A stretch of DNA of 64,000 bases from contig NZ_JBFTXJ020000001.1 of the NCBI RefSeq assembly GCF_041379945.2, positions 248,001 through 312,000 on the forward strand, in the 5' to 3' direction. Positions 15,886 to 25,043 of the stretch are shown in pieces (position 1 is the stretch's first letter; every line of letters starts with the position of its first letter). This DNA is from Aneurinibacillus sp. REN35. GTDB lineage: Bacteria; Bacillota; Bacilli; Aneurinibacillales; Aneurinibacillaceae. The notes under the pieces were generated by a model. The model ran no database searches, was not told the origin of the DNA, and saw only the letters and a program-made list of their open reading frames with translations. The position numbers were made by a program, and so were the translations under genes.

Positions 15886-17658
15886 GTGACAATCCACCAT
15901 ATACCACAATTGATCTTATTAGCGCCACAGCTTTCGTTATTTGAAAAAGTATGGAGCATGCAGCAAAAACAGCAGCTTAGCATTGCAGGCATTTGGTATG
16001 GTAATCAGCCCTGTCATGGTATAGAAGAAAGCATCAGACATACAATTCCTATATTGCCTGAGAAACCATCAGAATTAGAGCAGGCGATACAGAGGAAGTC
16101 CTGCGACTTTTTAGTACTTGGAGAAGCATCTGAAGACATGTATCCACTGATACAGAAGATGCGAATGGAAGGTATAACCCTGCTTGATTCTTCATCATTT
16201 TGGCTGCTTGAACACCTGATTGCAAAAGATTGGCAGCTCTCACAGCATCACCGAATCAATCAGGAGCTGCAGACGATTTTGACGTATGCGCACGAAGGTA
16301 TTCAACTTGTCAATCAAGAAGGAACCGTACAATATGTTAATCCTGCATTCACGACGATTACAGGTATTCAACCAGCAGAGCGAATCGGCAAAAATATTTT
16401 TGAAGTTTCGCCGGATGGGTCCCTTTCCTTAGCTTTGCAGACGAAGCAGCCTGTGCTGAATTGGAAGAATAAGGTGCTCGACTCCGGCGTGGAAGTCATC
16501 TCGAATGCGGCTCCTATCTATGTAGACGGGGAGATGACAGGGGCTGTCGTAACGTTTCAGGATATGACGCAGATTATGGCGCTTAGCCAGCAGTTGCAGG
16601 AACAGGCCCAGAAGATTCATCAGCTTCACGAGCGGCTGCAGCATGCACACGGTGCGTACTATTCGTTTGCAGATATTATCGGGGAGAGCGAAGCGGTTCG
16701 GCAGGCGGTCGAGCTGGCCAAGAAGGCCGCAGACACGAATTCTACGGTGCTTTTGACAGGAGAGAGCGGTACAGGCAAGGAGCTGTTTGCCCATGCCATA
16801 CACCAAGAGAGCAGACGAAGCAGGGCGCCGTTTGTTGCAGTGAACTGTGCGGCGATTCCAGAGACACTGCTTGAAAGCGAGTTGTTTGGCTATGAAAAAG
16901 GAGCGTTTACCGGCGCTGTACAAGCTAAGATAGGAAAAGTAGAGATTGCAAGCGGTGGCACGCTTTTTCTTGATGAGATTGGGGATATGAGTCCATATCT
17001 TCAAGCCAAACTGCTGCGCGTATTGCAATCCAAACAGATTGAGCGCATTGGAGGGCTTCATCCCTTGGATGTGGATGTACGCATTATTGCTGCTACCAAC
17101 CGTAACTTGCTGCAATTGATCAAAGAGGGAACGTTTCGGGAGGATTTATATTATCGCCTTAATATCGTACGCATTGAAGTGCCGCCGCTGCGCCATCGAT
17201 TAGAGGACATTCCTTTGCTTGTAGACAATCTGATGCAAAAAATCAGCCGCCGCACAGGACGTACAGCATGGATCTCCAATAAGGCGGTTGCATTACTTGC
17301 GGAACATCATTGGCGTGGAAATGTACGAGAATTAGAAGGATTTCTTGAACGAATTATCAATGAAAATGGAGCGGGGAGGCTTGCGGACTCCCTTGTACTG
17401 CGCCATATCCATCAGATTTCATGCACCGATGCAGAGCGCTCGCATGATCTGAGTATAGATGCTGTGCAGGAAGAGGCCGGGGAAATTCCGCCGCTACGCA
17501 TCATAGAACGAAGCATTATCGAGAAGGCGCTGAAGCGATTTGGCACCACAGTCGAAGGAAAGAAAAGAGCCGCTCGTTCCTTAGGGATTTCGCTTGCAAC
17601 GCTGTATAACAAGCTTAGAGAATATCAGAAAAAGGGGGGATTAGATGCAAATAGCTGA
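15886..17658 (+). CDS. Sigma-54-dependent transcriptional activator (PAS, AAA+, Fis-type HTH)
   Basis: A 590-residue enhancer-binding protein. The N-terminal ~140 residues resemble a PrpR-like sensor region. A PAS domain follows (about 145-250, with [20 protein letters not shown]), then a coiled segment and the AAA+ domain (about 265-510). That domain has Walker A GESGTGKE, the sigma-54 loop GAFTGA and Walker [13 protein letters not shown] Fis-type helix-turn-helix is at the end ([20 protein letters not shown]). GTG 15886 with AGGAGG at 15871-15876 is the start; upstream codons overlap the preceding gene. Located inside the operon it probably controls, and 14 bases overlap the next gene. The effector may be the imported amino acid. 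Confidence 0.92.
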   Translation: MTIHHIPQLILLAPQLSLFEKVWSMQQKQQLSIAGIWYGNQPCHGIEESIRHTIPILPEKPSELEQAIQRKSCDFLVLGEASEDMYPLIQKMRMEGITLLDSSSFWLLEHLIAKDWQLSQHHRINQELQTILTYAHEGIQLVNQEGTVQYVNPAFTTITGIQPAERIGKNIFEVSPDGSLSLALQTKQPVLNWKNKVLDSGVEVISNAAPIYVDGEMTGAVVTFQDMTQIMALSQQLQEQAQKIHQLHERLQHAHGAYYSFADIIGESEAVRQAVELAKKAADTNSTVLLTGESGTGKELFAHAIHQESRRSRAPFVAVNCAAIPETLLESELFGYEKGAFTGAVQAKIGKVEIASGGTLFLDEIGDMSPYLQAKLLRVLQSKQIERIGGLHPLDVDVRIIAATNRNLLQLIKEGTFREDLYYRLNIVRIEVPPLRHRLEDIPLLVDNLMQKISRRTGRTAWISNKAVALLAEHHWRGNVRELEGFLERIINENGAGRLADSLVLRHIHQISCTDAERSHDLSIDAVQEEAGEIPPLRIIERSIIEKALKRFGTTVEGKKRAARSLGISLATLYNKLREYQKKGGLDANS

Positions 17659-18832
17659 TGCTGTCGTCATCGGCGGAGGGATCATTGGTACATCCATCGC
17701 TTTTCGTCTGGCACGGCAGGGAAGAAGTGTCGTACTCATCGAAAAGGGCATACTGGCATCGGGAACATCCGGCGCCTGTGATAAAGCCATCTTCCTGCAA
17801 TCAAAAAAAGTCGGCCTGCATCTGGAGCTGGCCAAGGCAAGCGCCGCTCTCTATCAGTCATTGGAAGAAGAGCTGGACACGTCGCTTGAGTATGAAAGAA
17901 CCGGCGGCATGATTGTGATTGAGACGGAAGAGCAGCTAGAGATTATGAAGGGATTTGTGGAAAAGCAGCAGCATTCCGGCATCCGAGTCGATCTATTGAG
18001 TCAAGCGGAAACGCATGCGATGCAGCCGACACTCTCACCGCATGTGGTGGGTGCTACTTGGAGTGGTGAAGATGCAGATGTAAATCCATTGCTTGTTACA
18101 CACGGTTTTGCCAGCGCCGCAAAAAGAGCCGGAGCCGTCATTATGACACATACAGAAGTGATGGGGATCATGAAGGAGAAGAATAGAGTAACAGGTGTGA
18201 TGACAAGCCGGGGAGCCATTGCCACAGAGCTTATCATCAATGCCGCAGGCCCATACGCTCCAACAATCGGACGGCTGGCCGGTGTAGAGATCCCGATTAT
18301 ACCTCGCCGTGGGATGATTCTTATTACCGAGCGGATGCCTCCGATGCTTAAAGGCAATATGCTATGCGCACAGTACATTACAGCAAAGCATATGGCAGGT
18401 GCAGAGCCTGCGAAGCAGCAGGAGGATAGATGCGGGATCGGCCTCTCTTTTGGTCAAACAAAGTCAGGCAATTTCCTGCTTGGAGGCAGTAGGGAATTTA
18501 CTGGATTTGATCGGCATGTACCACCGGAAACGCTGCGAAAGATTGCATCGCACGCATGCCGCATCATTCCTTTTCTATGCAATACGCGAATCATTCGTAC
18601 AATGGTAGGCTTTAGGCCATTTACAGGAGATGGCTTACCAATTATCGGAGAAGCGCCGGAATTGAAAGGGTTTATTATCGCGGCAGGTCATGAAGGAGAT
18701 GGGATCGCACTGTCGCCGATTACCGGCATGATCGTTGCCAATATAGCTGAAAAAAGAGGGCCGTATCTAGCTTTGGCGGAAAGTCTTGGGCTTGAAAGGT
18801 TTCAGGATCGTCCTCTTACCCGTTCGCTGTAA
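17645..18832 (+). CDS. DAO-family FAD-dependent amino-acid dehydrogenase subunit (HcnC-like)
   Basis: A 395-residue member of the D-amino acid oxidase / glycine oxidase family. The N-terminal FAD site [20 protein letters not shown] (residues 8-27) is intact and the C-terminal [20 protein letters not shown] ... [16 protein letters not shown] is characteristic. In the HcnABC-type complexes this subunit oxidises the substrate amine and passes electrons to the Fe-S and HcnB subunits. Candidate substrates are D-hydroxyproline, proline, sarcosine or an opine; the sequence does not decide. The GGGGGA just before 17645 acts as ribosome binding site within the previous gene. Confidence 0.88.
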   Translation: MQIADAVVIGGGIIGTSIAFRLARQGRSVVLIEKGILASGTSGACDKAIFLQSKKVGLHLELAKASAALYQSLEEELDTSLEYERTGGMIVIETEEQLEIMKGFVEKQQHSGIRVDLLSQAETHAMQPTLSPHVVGATWSGEDADVNPLLVTHGFASAAKRAGAVIMTHTEVMGIMKEKNRVTGVMTSRGAIATELIINAAGPYAPTIGRLAGVEIPIIPRRGMILITERMPPMLKGNMLCAQYITAKHMAGAEPAKQQEDRCGIGLSFGQTKSGNFLLGGSREFTGFDRHVPPETLRKIASHACRIIPFLCNTRIIRTMVGFRPFTGDGLPIIGEAPELKGFIIAAGHEGDGIALSPITGMIVANIAEKRGPYLALAESLGLERFQDRPLTRSL

Positions 18833-18862
18833 CCAACGATAAAAAAGGAGGCGGCTGTTTAT

Positions 18863-20251
18863 ATGATTTCGGTGCTGGTCCCTATTTTGCTGCTGTTTGT
18901 TATTGTACTTGTTCCTGCCATTCCAAAAATCGGGGGAAACATTAAGATAGGACTGCTTGCTGCAGGTGGCAGTGCTGCTCTATTTGGCGGGCTTAACTTC
19001 ATGGAACTGGTGTCTGCCGCCATTACCGGTATTGATAAGCTTGCCTGGGTCATCATGCTTTCTGTATTCGGGAGTATTTATGCGGAAACACAATCCCGCC
19101 TGGGAACGGTAGACGCTACGTTAAATGGTCTGCGAAGAATATTCGGCAACTCCCCCCTCGGCCTGATCGCGGCGATCATTCTTACACTTGTCTTAGCCGG
19201 TTCCCTGCTTGGGGATGCCATCGCTGCCGCAACGGTAATCGGCTTCTTGGTGATCCACTCTCTGCATGAACTCAAGCTAAAGCCGGAGCAGATCGGAATG
19301 ATCATTCTGCTGGGAGCCTCGCTCGGTTCTCTTATGCCCCCGATCAGTCAGGGCGTATTTTTATCCGCTTCCCTGGTAGGCATTGATCCGGGACCGGTTG
19401 TATCCATTGCATACTTAACCGTTGGAGGCGGAATTATCTTTGCTATTGCAGAGACCGCACGCTTTGTAAGAGGGAGGCGTATAGCAGAAGACAGTATATC
19501 TGCTAAGGAGCTGGCAGTAGCACAGGACATCCCTTCCAATCATTTGGCAGGCGATACAACGAAATCCCAAAGGTATGTATTTGTGCCGCTTGCCGTATTA
19601 ATTGGTATCGTGCTTGCGAATTCCGCATTCGGATATGACATTTTTAAGGAATGGGGCGTATTTGCTGCGCTTACAGAGAAATTAAATGCCATCCCCATTG
19701 TAAAAGGAATTGTATTTCCGATTGTTTTATCTATTATTATTGCAACACTGGTCAGCTTTCTCTTCTCCAACGTACGTAAAGAGGGAAAGGCGGTCATCAA
19801 GAATGGCCTGGAAAAAGTGAGCCAGACCGCGCAAATCCAGCTATGTGCGGGGTTTATGATCGGCGTCTTCTATCAAGCCGGAATGATTGATACAGTCAAG
19901 GCGTTTGCCGAACAACTCCCAGGCTCCGCTGTTAGCGTGGGCGGGGCGGTAGCTACTGTTTTAGTAGGGATGCTGACAGGCTCTCAGACAGCGGCACAGA
20001 CGATCATTATTACGTTTCTCGGTCCAGCACTTACTCATCTTGGTGTCGATCCGATAAAGGTTGCGCTAGGTGCCTCACACATTGCAGCAGCCGGACAGAA
20101 CATGCCGCCTGTTGGGTTGACGGCATTCGTTGTGTGCGGATTAATCGGAGGCATCATTAATCAAAAGGTCGATCCGGTAAAGGTTATGCTGCTTGCGCTG
20201 CCAAACTCTCTTTACTTTTTAATTGTAGGCTTAATTGCCTGGATGATGTAA
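18863..20251 (+). CDS. DctM-like / IT-superfamily transporter
   Basis: A 462-residue integral membrane protein with about 12 hydrophobic helices. It resembles the large permease of TRAP transporters and related secondary carriers: paired re-entrant regions near GSLLGDAIAAATVIGF and TGSQTAAQTIIITFLGP, and SLGSLMPPISQG. No DctP binding protein or DctQ small subunit is next to it, so it may act as a stand-alone secondary carrier. It closes the sigma-54 operon 30 bases after the dehydrogenase and before a terminator. Import of the amino-acid substrate of the complex is the simplest inference. AAAGGAGGCGG precedes ATG 18863. Confidence 0.8.
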   Translation: MISVLVPILLLFVIVLVPAIPKIGGNIKIGLLAAGGSAALFGGLNFMELVSAAITGIDKLAWVIMLSVFGSIYAETQSRLGTVDATLNGLRRIFGNSPLGLIAAIILTLVLAGSLLGDAIAAATVIGFLVIHSLHELKLKPEQIGMIILLGASLGSLMPPISQGVFLSASLVGIDPGPVVSIAYLTVGGGIIFAIAETARFVRGRRIAEDSISAKELAVAQDIPSNHLAGDTTKSQRYVFVPLAVLIGIVLANSAFGYDIFKEWGVFAALTEKLNAIPIVKGIVFPIVLSIIIATLVSFLFSNVRKEGKAVIKNGLEKVSQTAQIQLCAGFMIGVFYQAGMIDTVKAFAEQLPGSAVSVGGAVATVLVGMLTGSQTAAQTIIITFLGPALTHLGVDPIKVALGASHIAAAGQNMPPVGLTAFVVCGLIGGIINQKVDPVKVMLLALPNSLYFLIVGLIAWMM

Positions 20252-20255
20252 AGCT

Positions 20256-20294
20256 AGAAAAGCCTTTAGGCCGTTATGGCTTAAAGGCTTTTCT
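20256..20294. terminator. Terminator of the dehydrogenase operon
   Basis: AGAAAAGCCTTTA and TAAAGGCTTTTCT form a 13-bp stem, between this operon and the convergent P450 gene; it could serve both. Confidence 0.82.
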
Positions 20295-20298
20295 AATT

Positions 20299-21498
20299 CT
20301 ATAGACGAACAGGCAGCGTAGTAAGACCTCGCAGCAGCAGACCTGGCTGCCAGGAAAGTGTATCAAGAGGAACCGCGGGTTTACTGTTTGGCAGGCGGCG
20401 CAATAATGCAGAAAAGGCAATACGACCTTCAAGCCGAGCCAGTGGAGCACCGAGGCAGAAGTGAATACCAAGACCAAAAGCAAGGTGCCGATTTTCTTTA
20501 CGGGTGATATCGAATTGGTCAGGGTTTTCGAATTGTGCAGGATCGCGATTGGCAGACGCGATGATAATCAGTACCATATCTCCTTTGGCAATGGTTTTGC
20601 CTCGCAGTGATACGTCCTCAAGCGCCCAGCGGTTTGTGGTAACTTCAATCGGACTATAATACCGCAGCATTTCCTCGATGGCTGACTCCATCAGCTGTGG
20701 ATTGGCTTTTAACTTCTCGAACTGATCCGGATGCTCAAGCAGTGCATACATCCCGTTGCCGATGAGATTTACTGTTGTTTCGTGACCTGCAATAATCAAT
20801 AGAATAACCATAGAATACAATTCCTGCTCTGAAAGCTTGTCACCTTCAGCTTCTGCATGCACAAGGCCGCTGATTAGATCTTCCTTCGGATTGGCCCGTC
20901 GTTCTTCGAATAAATCGCGGAGATATGAGGTGAATTCTGTAAACTGAGGAATGATCCGCCGCAGGTGTTCCGGATCGTTTGCAGCAGAGATCAAAGCATG
21001 AGACCAACGGCGAAAACGGTCCCGATCTTCAACCGGAATGCCCAGCATTTCGGAGATGACGATGATGGGAAGAGGAAAAGCAAATTCGCTAATCAGGTCC
21101 ATCTCCTCTTTGCCTGTAGCCTCATCTAGTAATTCCTCCGTGATTTCTTCGATTCTCCCCTGTAGTCCATCAATCATTCGGGGCGTGAATACACCCTGTA
21201 CAAGCGCGCGAAGCCTGGTATGATCCGGTGGGTCTGCGTTCAGCATCATTTTTGAGATCAATTCAAATCCTTCATACGTAAGCGGACGGGGATTATCGAC
21301 ATCAAATACGCGGGTAGGGTCTTTGCCGAATCGTACATCCCGCAGTACCGCAAGACTATCATCATAACGAAGAATCAGCCAGGCAGTCTGACCGTCGGGC
21401 ATTGAGAGCGGATAGACGGGATCTGTTTCTCGTAATGTCGCATACATTGGATAGGCATGTTCTTTAAACTCAGGCGAAAACAAGTTGATTGACTGCAT
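20299..21498 (-). CDS. Cytochrome P450, bacterial CYP107/CYP109-like
   Basis: A 399-residue soluble P450. The heme-Cys motif FGLGIHFCLGAPLARLE is near the C-terminus, the I-helix oxygen-activation motif IIAGHETT is in the middle, and the K-helix ExxR is EEMLRYYSP. ATG 21498 follows GGAGG with 6 bases spacing; a TTG two codons earlier is less likely. No ferredoxin or reductase gene is adjacent, so redox partners must come from elsewhere. Substrate unknown; relatives hydroxylate fatty acids, terpenes or polyketides. Confidence 0.92.
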   Translation of the reverse strand: MQSINLFSPEFKEHAYPMYATLRETDPVYPLSMPDGQTAWLILRYDDSLAVLRDVRFGKDPTRVFDVDNPRPLTYEGFELISKMMLNADPPDHTRLRALVQGVFTPRMIDGLQGRIEEITEELLDEATGKEEMDLISEFAFPLPIIVISEMLGIPVEDRDRFRRWSHALISAANDPEHLRRIIPQFTEFTSYLRDLFEERRANPKEDLISGLVHAEAEGDKLSEQELYSMVILLIIAGHETTVNLIGNGMYALLEHPDQFEKLKANPQLMESAIEEMLRYYSPIEVTTNRWALEDVSLRGKTIAKGDMVLIIIASANRDPAQFENPDQFDITRKENRHLAFGLGIHFCLGAPLARLEGRIAFSALLRRLPNSKPAVPLDTLSWQPGLLLRGLTTLPVRL

Positions 21499-21588
21499 AT
21501 GCAACCTCCTTTTTGAGCTGAGACGGAAATATTCTTCCTTACCACGTATGAGAACGTACTAGCCTTTTTTCTAACAAAACATGCGTTG

Positions 21589-22512
21589 TTATTTTGATAG
21601 TGGCAACTCGCGCTTTTGCTTACTCATCGATAACCATTCTTCAAATGCGCCGGAGCCGAGCAGTACACCGCACAAAATAAAAAGAAAACCGAGGACTTGT
21701 GCCGTGCCTATTTTCTCGCCGAGAAATAGGGCGGCTCCAACGAGCGAGAAAAATGGACTTAAGTTCATAAAAATCGCGGATTCGGCGGCTCCTACTCTAC
21801 CGATCGCATAGTTATAGATCATGTGACCTAATGCTGTTGCCACGATAGCGGATGCGAAGAAGATAAGCCACAAGCCAGCGGATGCCTCCATCATACTTTG
21901 CACTCCACCCGGCTCAAGAAATACACCGAGAAGCAGTAAAAGAGCTGCGCCGATCACAAGCATATACCCGGTCATTAAGCGGGGATCGAGCGTGCGTGAC
22001 GCTTTTTTGATCAGCACGAAGCTTGCTGTCTGGGCGAGAATGGAGATAAAAATATCGAGATCACCAATAGAAATACTGCTGATGCCTCCACCCCGGAGCA
22101 CAATAAATGAAACACCGGCAAACCCTAACAGAACTCCGATCACGCGGAGAATGGAGAGGGACGTTCCAAGAAACAGCACGGCCAGGATGGAAGTGAGAAG
22201 CGGTCCGAGACCTAAGATTAATCCGCCATTAGAAGCTGACGTATGAGTAAGTCCGACCGATAAAAAATAATGATGAACCACTACATTTAAAAGGGCGCCG
22301 AAAAAAACATACCGAAATTCTACCCGTGTCAACAAGCGAACTTGCTTAAACAAGAAAAGAATGAGGAATACAGTAATACCTGCTGTGAAGATACGAAAGG
22401 CTGTCATGGTTACCGGCATGAAGTTCGTAACCAGAATTTTCGTTGCTGTCACATTAAATCCCCACATGATCATAATACAAAATAATATAAAATAAATTTT
22501 ATATTTCCCCAT
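21589..22512 (-). CDS. EamA/DMT family transporter
   Basis: A 307-residue membrane protein with ten predicted helices arranged as two EamA repeats (about residues 8-140 and 155-285). Typical elements are MWGFNVTATKILV at the start and LSPFFSLVGAALFLGEKIGTAQVLGFLFILCGV, of which LFLGEKIG is the diagnostic helix-9 loop. Such proteins export amino acids or other metabolites. The ribosome binding site GGGGTGG is modest. No neighbour suggests the substrate. Confidence 0.88.
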   Translation of the reverse strand: MGKYKIYFILFCIMIMWGFNVTATKILVTNFMPVTMTAFRIFTAGITVFLILFLFKQVRLLTRVEFRYVFFGALLNVVVHHYFLSVGLTHTSASNGGLILGLGPLLTSILAVLFLGTSLSILRVIGVLLGFAGVSFIVLRGGGISSISIGDLDIFISILAQTASFVLIKKASRTLDPRLMTGYMLVIGAALLLLLGVFLEPGGVQSMMEASAGLWLIFFASAIVATALGHMIYNYAIGRVGAAESAIFMNLSPFFSLVGAALFLGEKIGTAQVLGFLFILCGVLLGSGAFEEWLSMSKQKRELPLSK

Positions 22513-22618
22513 ATTTCCACCCCGTTTTATACCAGTTTAGCACATCTCTTAGCTTATGTTGTGCTTATAGCACACATCCTCCAACAGAAGTGTTGGAGGA
22601 TGCGGCATCTTAATATGA

Positions 22619-22702
22619 TTATGCGTAGCAGGTGCGGGCCTGAAGCATTTCTTCAAATACTGCAGGTGGAACCGGTTTACTAAAGAGATAGCCCTGAACC
22701 TA
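22619..22702 (-). pseudogene. Severed C-terminal tail of the EAL domain, beyond an amber codon
   Basis: Directly after the TAG at 22700-22702 the same frame continues VQGYLFSKPVPPAVFEEML and ends at TAA (22619-22621). This is the standard end of an EAL domain, where the preceding residues are normally GCNxVQGYLFSKP. A CAG-to-TAG change would create the stop. Either the mutation is real and trims about 26 residues, or it is a sequencing error. Confidence 0.75.
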
Positions 22703-24670
22703 GTTGCAGCCATGTTCTTCCAAAAAGGTAAATTGTTCTTCTGTTTCGACTCCTTCCGCCACAATCGTTAAATTCATATGCTTGGCCAATGAAATGATCG
22801 AAGCAACGATCGCTTCATTGTGAGAGTTATCGGCTAAGTCCCGTACGAAGGACTGATCAACTTTTAAGGTATGAATGGGAAATGTTTTTAAATAGCCAAG
22901 CGAGCTGTATCCGGTGCCGAAGTCATCAATTCCGATCTTCACGCCAAGCGTTTTTAGCCTCTGCAATGTAATCTCTGCCCGATCCACGTTGTTCATTGTG
23001 GTCGTTTCTGTCACTTCTAGCTCCACATAGTGAGGATCGAGGTCGTATTCTTTAAGGATAGCTGCTACCATATCGACAAAGTTCTCCTCATGAAACTGGC
23101 GAGTCGATACATTGACCGCAATCTGTAAAGAGGGAAACAGTGCCTCTTGCCATATTTTTGTCTGTTTGCAGGCGATTTTGAAAATCTTTTCTCCAATCCG
23201 GACAATTAGCCCTGTTTCTTCAGCAAGTGGAATGAACTGGTTGGGCGGAATCAATCCAAGGGTCGGATGCTCCCAACGGGTTAGTGCTTCCATTCCAATA
23301 ATCTCCCTTGTAGCAATATCGACTTTCGGCTGGTAATGGACGATGAATTGATCGAGTTCAATGGCTTTACGTAAATCTTGTTCTAACTGTATTTTGTTCA
23401 ATTCGTTGTCCACAAGTGAAGTGGTATAGAGATTATAGGTTGATTTTCCTTTTCCTTTGGCCCAGTACATCGCAATATCCGCATGCCGCATCAACGTATC
23501 CGCATCTTCCCCATCCCTTGGATAAAGAGCGATGCCGATACTAGTAGAAACAAAAACCTCGTGTCCTTTTAATGTAATAGGCTGCTGCAGCGCCTGCATG
23601 ATTTGCATAGCCATTTCTTCCGCTTCTTCCTGTCCGCTAAGATTTCGCATGAGTAGGGTAAACTCATCACCACCCATCCGTGCTACCATATGATCGGCTC
23701 CCATGCATGCCGAGTAACGAGCAGCAACTTCATGAAGCAGTGCATCCCCGAATGTATGACCGAGTGTATCATTAATAATCTTAAAGCGATCCAGATCAAA
23801 AAACATAACAGCTAGCAGTGTCCCATTTTCCTTTGCCTCTTCAATGGAGGCTGTGAGATGACGCTCAAAGAACCTGCGATTAGGCAATGCAGTCAGCTCA
23901 TCATAAAAAGCCATGTAATGAATTTTCTCTTCTACTCTCTTTTGATAGAACGTGCTGAATAATACAAAGCTCTGAATAATAAGAATTGCGATACCGATAC
24001 TGACGGCAAGAAGGGATGTGTTAAGTGAGAAGGGAGAAGCAGTCTCTTCATATCGTACCCCTTCTTTGTGAAAGTGAGTGGCAGCCATTCCTACATAATG
24101 CATACCTGATATAGCAATTCCCATAATCATCGCACTTGAAATTTTAATCAAAACAAGTTTGGAAGACCGGGAACTTTTTAGCTGAAAGGCAAGTTTAAGC
24201 GCTGCGATAGAAGCGCCGAATGCGATAATGATAGAGAGGACGACAAGCATTACGTCGTATTGCATGGTAGCGGCCATTTTCATTGCTATCATACCGATAT
24301 AATGCATGGCAACAATCGCACCTGCCATACATATACCGCCAACCAGCAGATGAATAGGTGTCATCGTAGTACGACTAGCGACAAGCAGTGCCACAAAAGA
24401 TGCAAAAATCGCAACCAAGACAGAAAGCAGCATGATCGGTAAATCATAGGCAACGGAAATAGGAAGCATAAAGGCCAGCATAGCGATAAAATGCATGGAC
24501 CAAATTCCCAAACCGATCACGACAGCACCACCGAACAACCAGACTTTTCGTATAGCTCCAACAGAAAAGGCAACTCTACCGACCAGGCCAAGCGCAGCAT
24601 AGGAAGCCGAGATCGCGATGAATACAGATAATACTACAAGGTAAAAATTATACGTTCCTGTTACTTCCAT
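22700..24670 (-). CDS. MHYT-GGDEF-EAL cyclic-di-GMP protein, truncated by an in-frame amber stop
   Basis: This encodes 656 residues: an N-terminal MHYT membrane sensor of seven helices (motifs SMHFIAM, AMHYIGM, GMHYVGM), a GGDEF diguanylate cyclase domain with intact GGDEF in ARMGGDEFTLL, and an EAL phosphodiesterase domain with GMEALTRWEH and DDFGTGYSSL. The frame stops at GCN followed by TAG, about 26 codons before the natural end of the EAL domain (see 22619-22702). Most catalytic residues remain, but the last strand and helix of the barrel are lost, so phosphodiesterase activity may be impaired while cyclase activity survives. ATG 24670 with AAAGGAG is preferred over an upstream in-frame ATG at 24700. 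Confidence 0.85.
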   Translation of the reverse strand: MEVTGTYNFYLVVLSVFIAISASYAALGLVGRVAFSVGAIRKVWLFGGAVVIGLGIWSMHFIAMLAFMLPISVAYDLPIMLLSVLVAIFASFVALLVASRTTMTPIHLLVGGICMAGAIVAMHYIGMIAMKMAATMQYDVMLVVLSIIIAFGASIAALKLAFQLKSSRSSKLVLIKISSAMIMGIAISGMHYVGMAATHFHKEGVRYEETASPFSLNTSLLAVSIGIAILIIQSFVLFSTFYQKRVEEKIHYMAFYDELTALPNRRFFERHLTASIEEAKENGTLLAVMFFDLDRFKIINDTLGHTFGDALLHEVAARYSACMGADHMVARMGGDEFTLLMRNLSGQEEAEEMAMQIMQALQQPITLKGHEVFVSTSIGIALYPRDGEDADTLMRHADIAMYWAKGKGKSTYNLYTTSLVDNELNKIQLEQDLRKAIELDQFIVHYQPKVDIATREIIGMEALTRWEHPTLGLIPPNQFIPLAEETGLIVRIGEKIFKIACKQTKIWQEALFPSLQIAVNVSTRQFHEENFVDMVAAILKEYDLDPHYVELEVTETTTMNNVDRAEITLQRLKTLGVKIGIDDFGTGYSSLGYLKTFPIHTLKVDQSFVRDLADNSHNEAIVASIISLAKHMNLTIVAEGVETEEQFTFLEEHGCN

Positions 24671-24826
24671 ACTCTGCTCTCCTTTATAGATACATACCAA
24701 ATGTAAAAAGAATTCTATTTAATAATATTAACATTGTGTTTATTGTGTTAAAGATGCGAGAGAACAATTCTTTTCACCATGTGATAGGGCCGATCAGCGG
24801 GACTTCTCACTACATCCCCTACAGAG

Positions 24827-24884
24827 GCGGCAAAAAATGCCGATCCGGCAAAATGCTTTCTTTATATGCGGCATTTTCTGCCGC
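24827..24884. repeat. GC-rich inverted repeat in the gap between divergent genes
   Basis: GCGGCAAAAAATGCCG (24827-24842) and CGGCATTTTCTGCCGC (24869-24884) pair with one mismatch, and each arm is itself a small hairpin. It lies in the 370-base gap between the c-di-GMP gene and the DASS transporter. It may be a terminator, a protein site or a remnant element. The rest of the gap shows only the cre match at 24912. Confidence 0.5.
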
Positions 24885-24911
24885 TATATCTTTATAAGAG
24901 TCGACTTTAAA

Positions 24912-24926
24912 TTGAAAACGATTGCA
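24912..24926 (+). promoter_or_regulatory. Candidate cre site (CcpA operator)
   Basis: TTGAAAACGATTGCA fits the Bacillus cre consensus WTGNAANCGNWNNCW at every fixed position. It is about 120 bases upstream of a carboxylate transporter gene, a usual target of carbon catabolite repression. A weak promoter (TTGCAA 24958-24963, 17-base spacer, AATAAT 24981-24986) lies between. Confidence 0.55.
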
Positions 24927-25043
24927 GTTTTACCGTACAAAGAAGTTGGCATAAGTTTTGCAAGTTTGAAATGTTAGAAAAATAATAAAAATAGGAATGT
25001 TGGGGATGTTATACGGCAGCATGATGGTGAAAGGAGACTATAT

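Noticed and set aside
22549-22764. Separate 71-codon gene downstream of the c-di-GMP protein
   Set aside because: It is out of frame with, and overlaps, the severed EAL tail and has no ribosome binding site.
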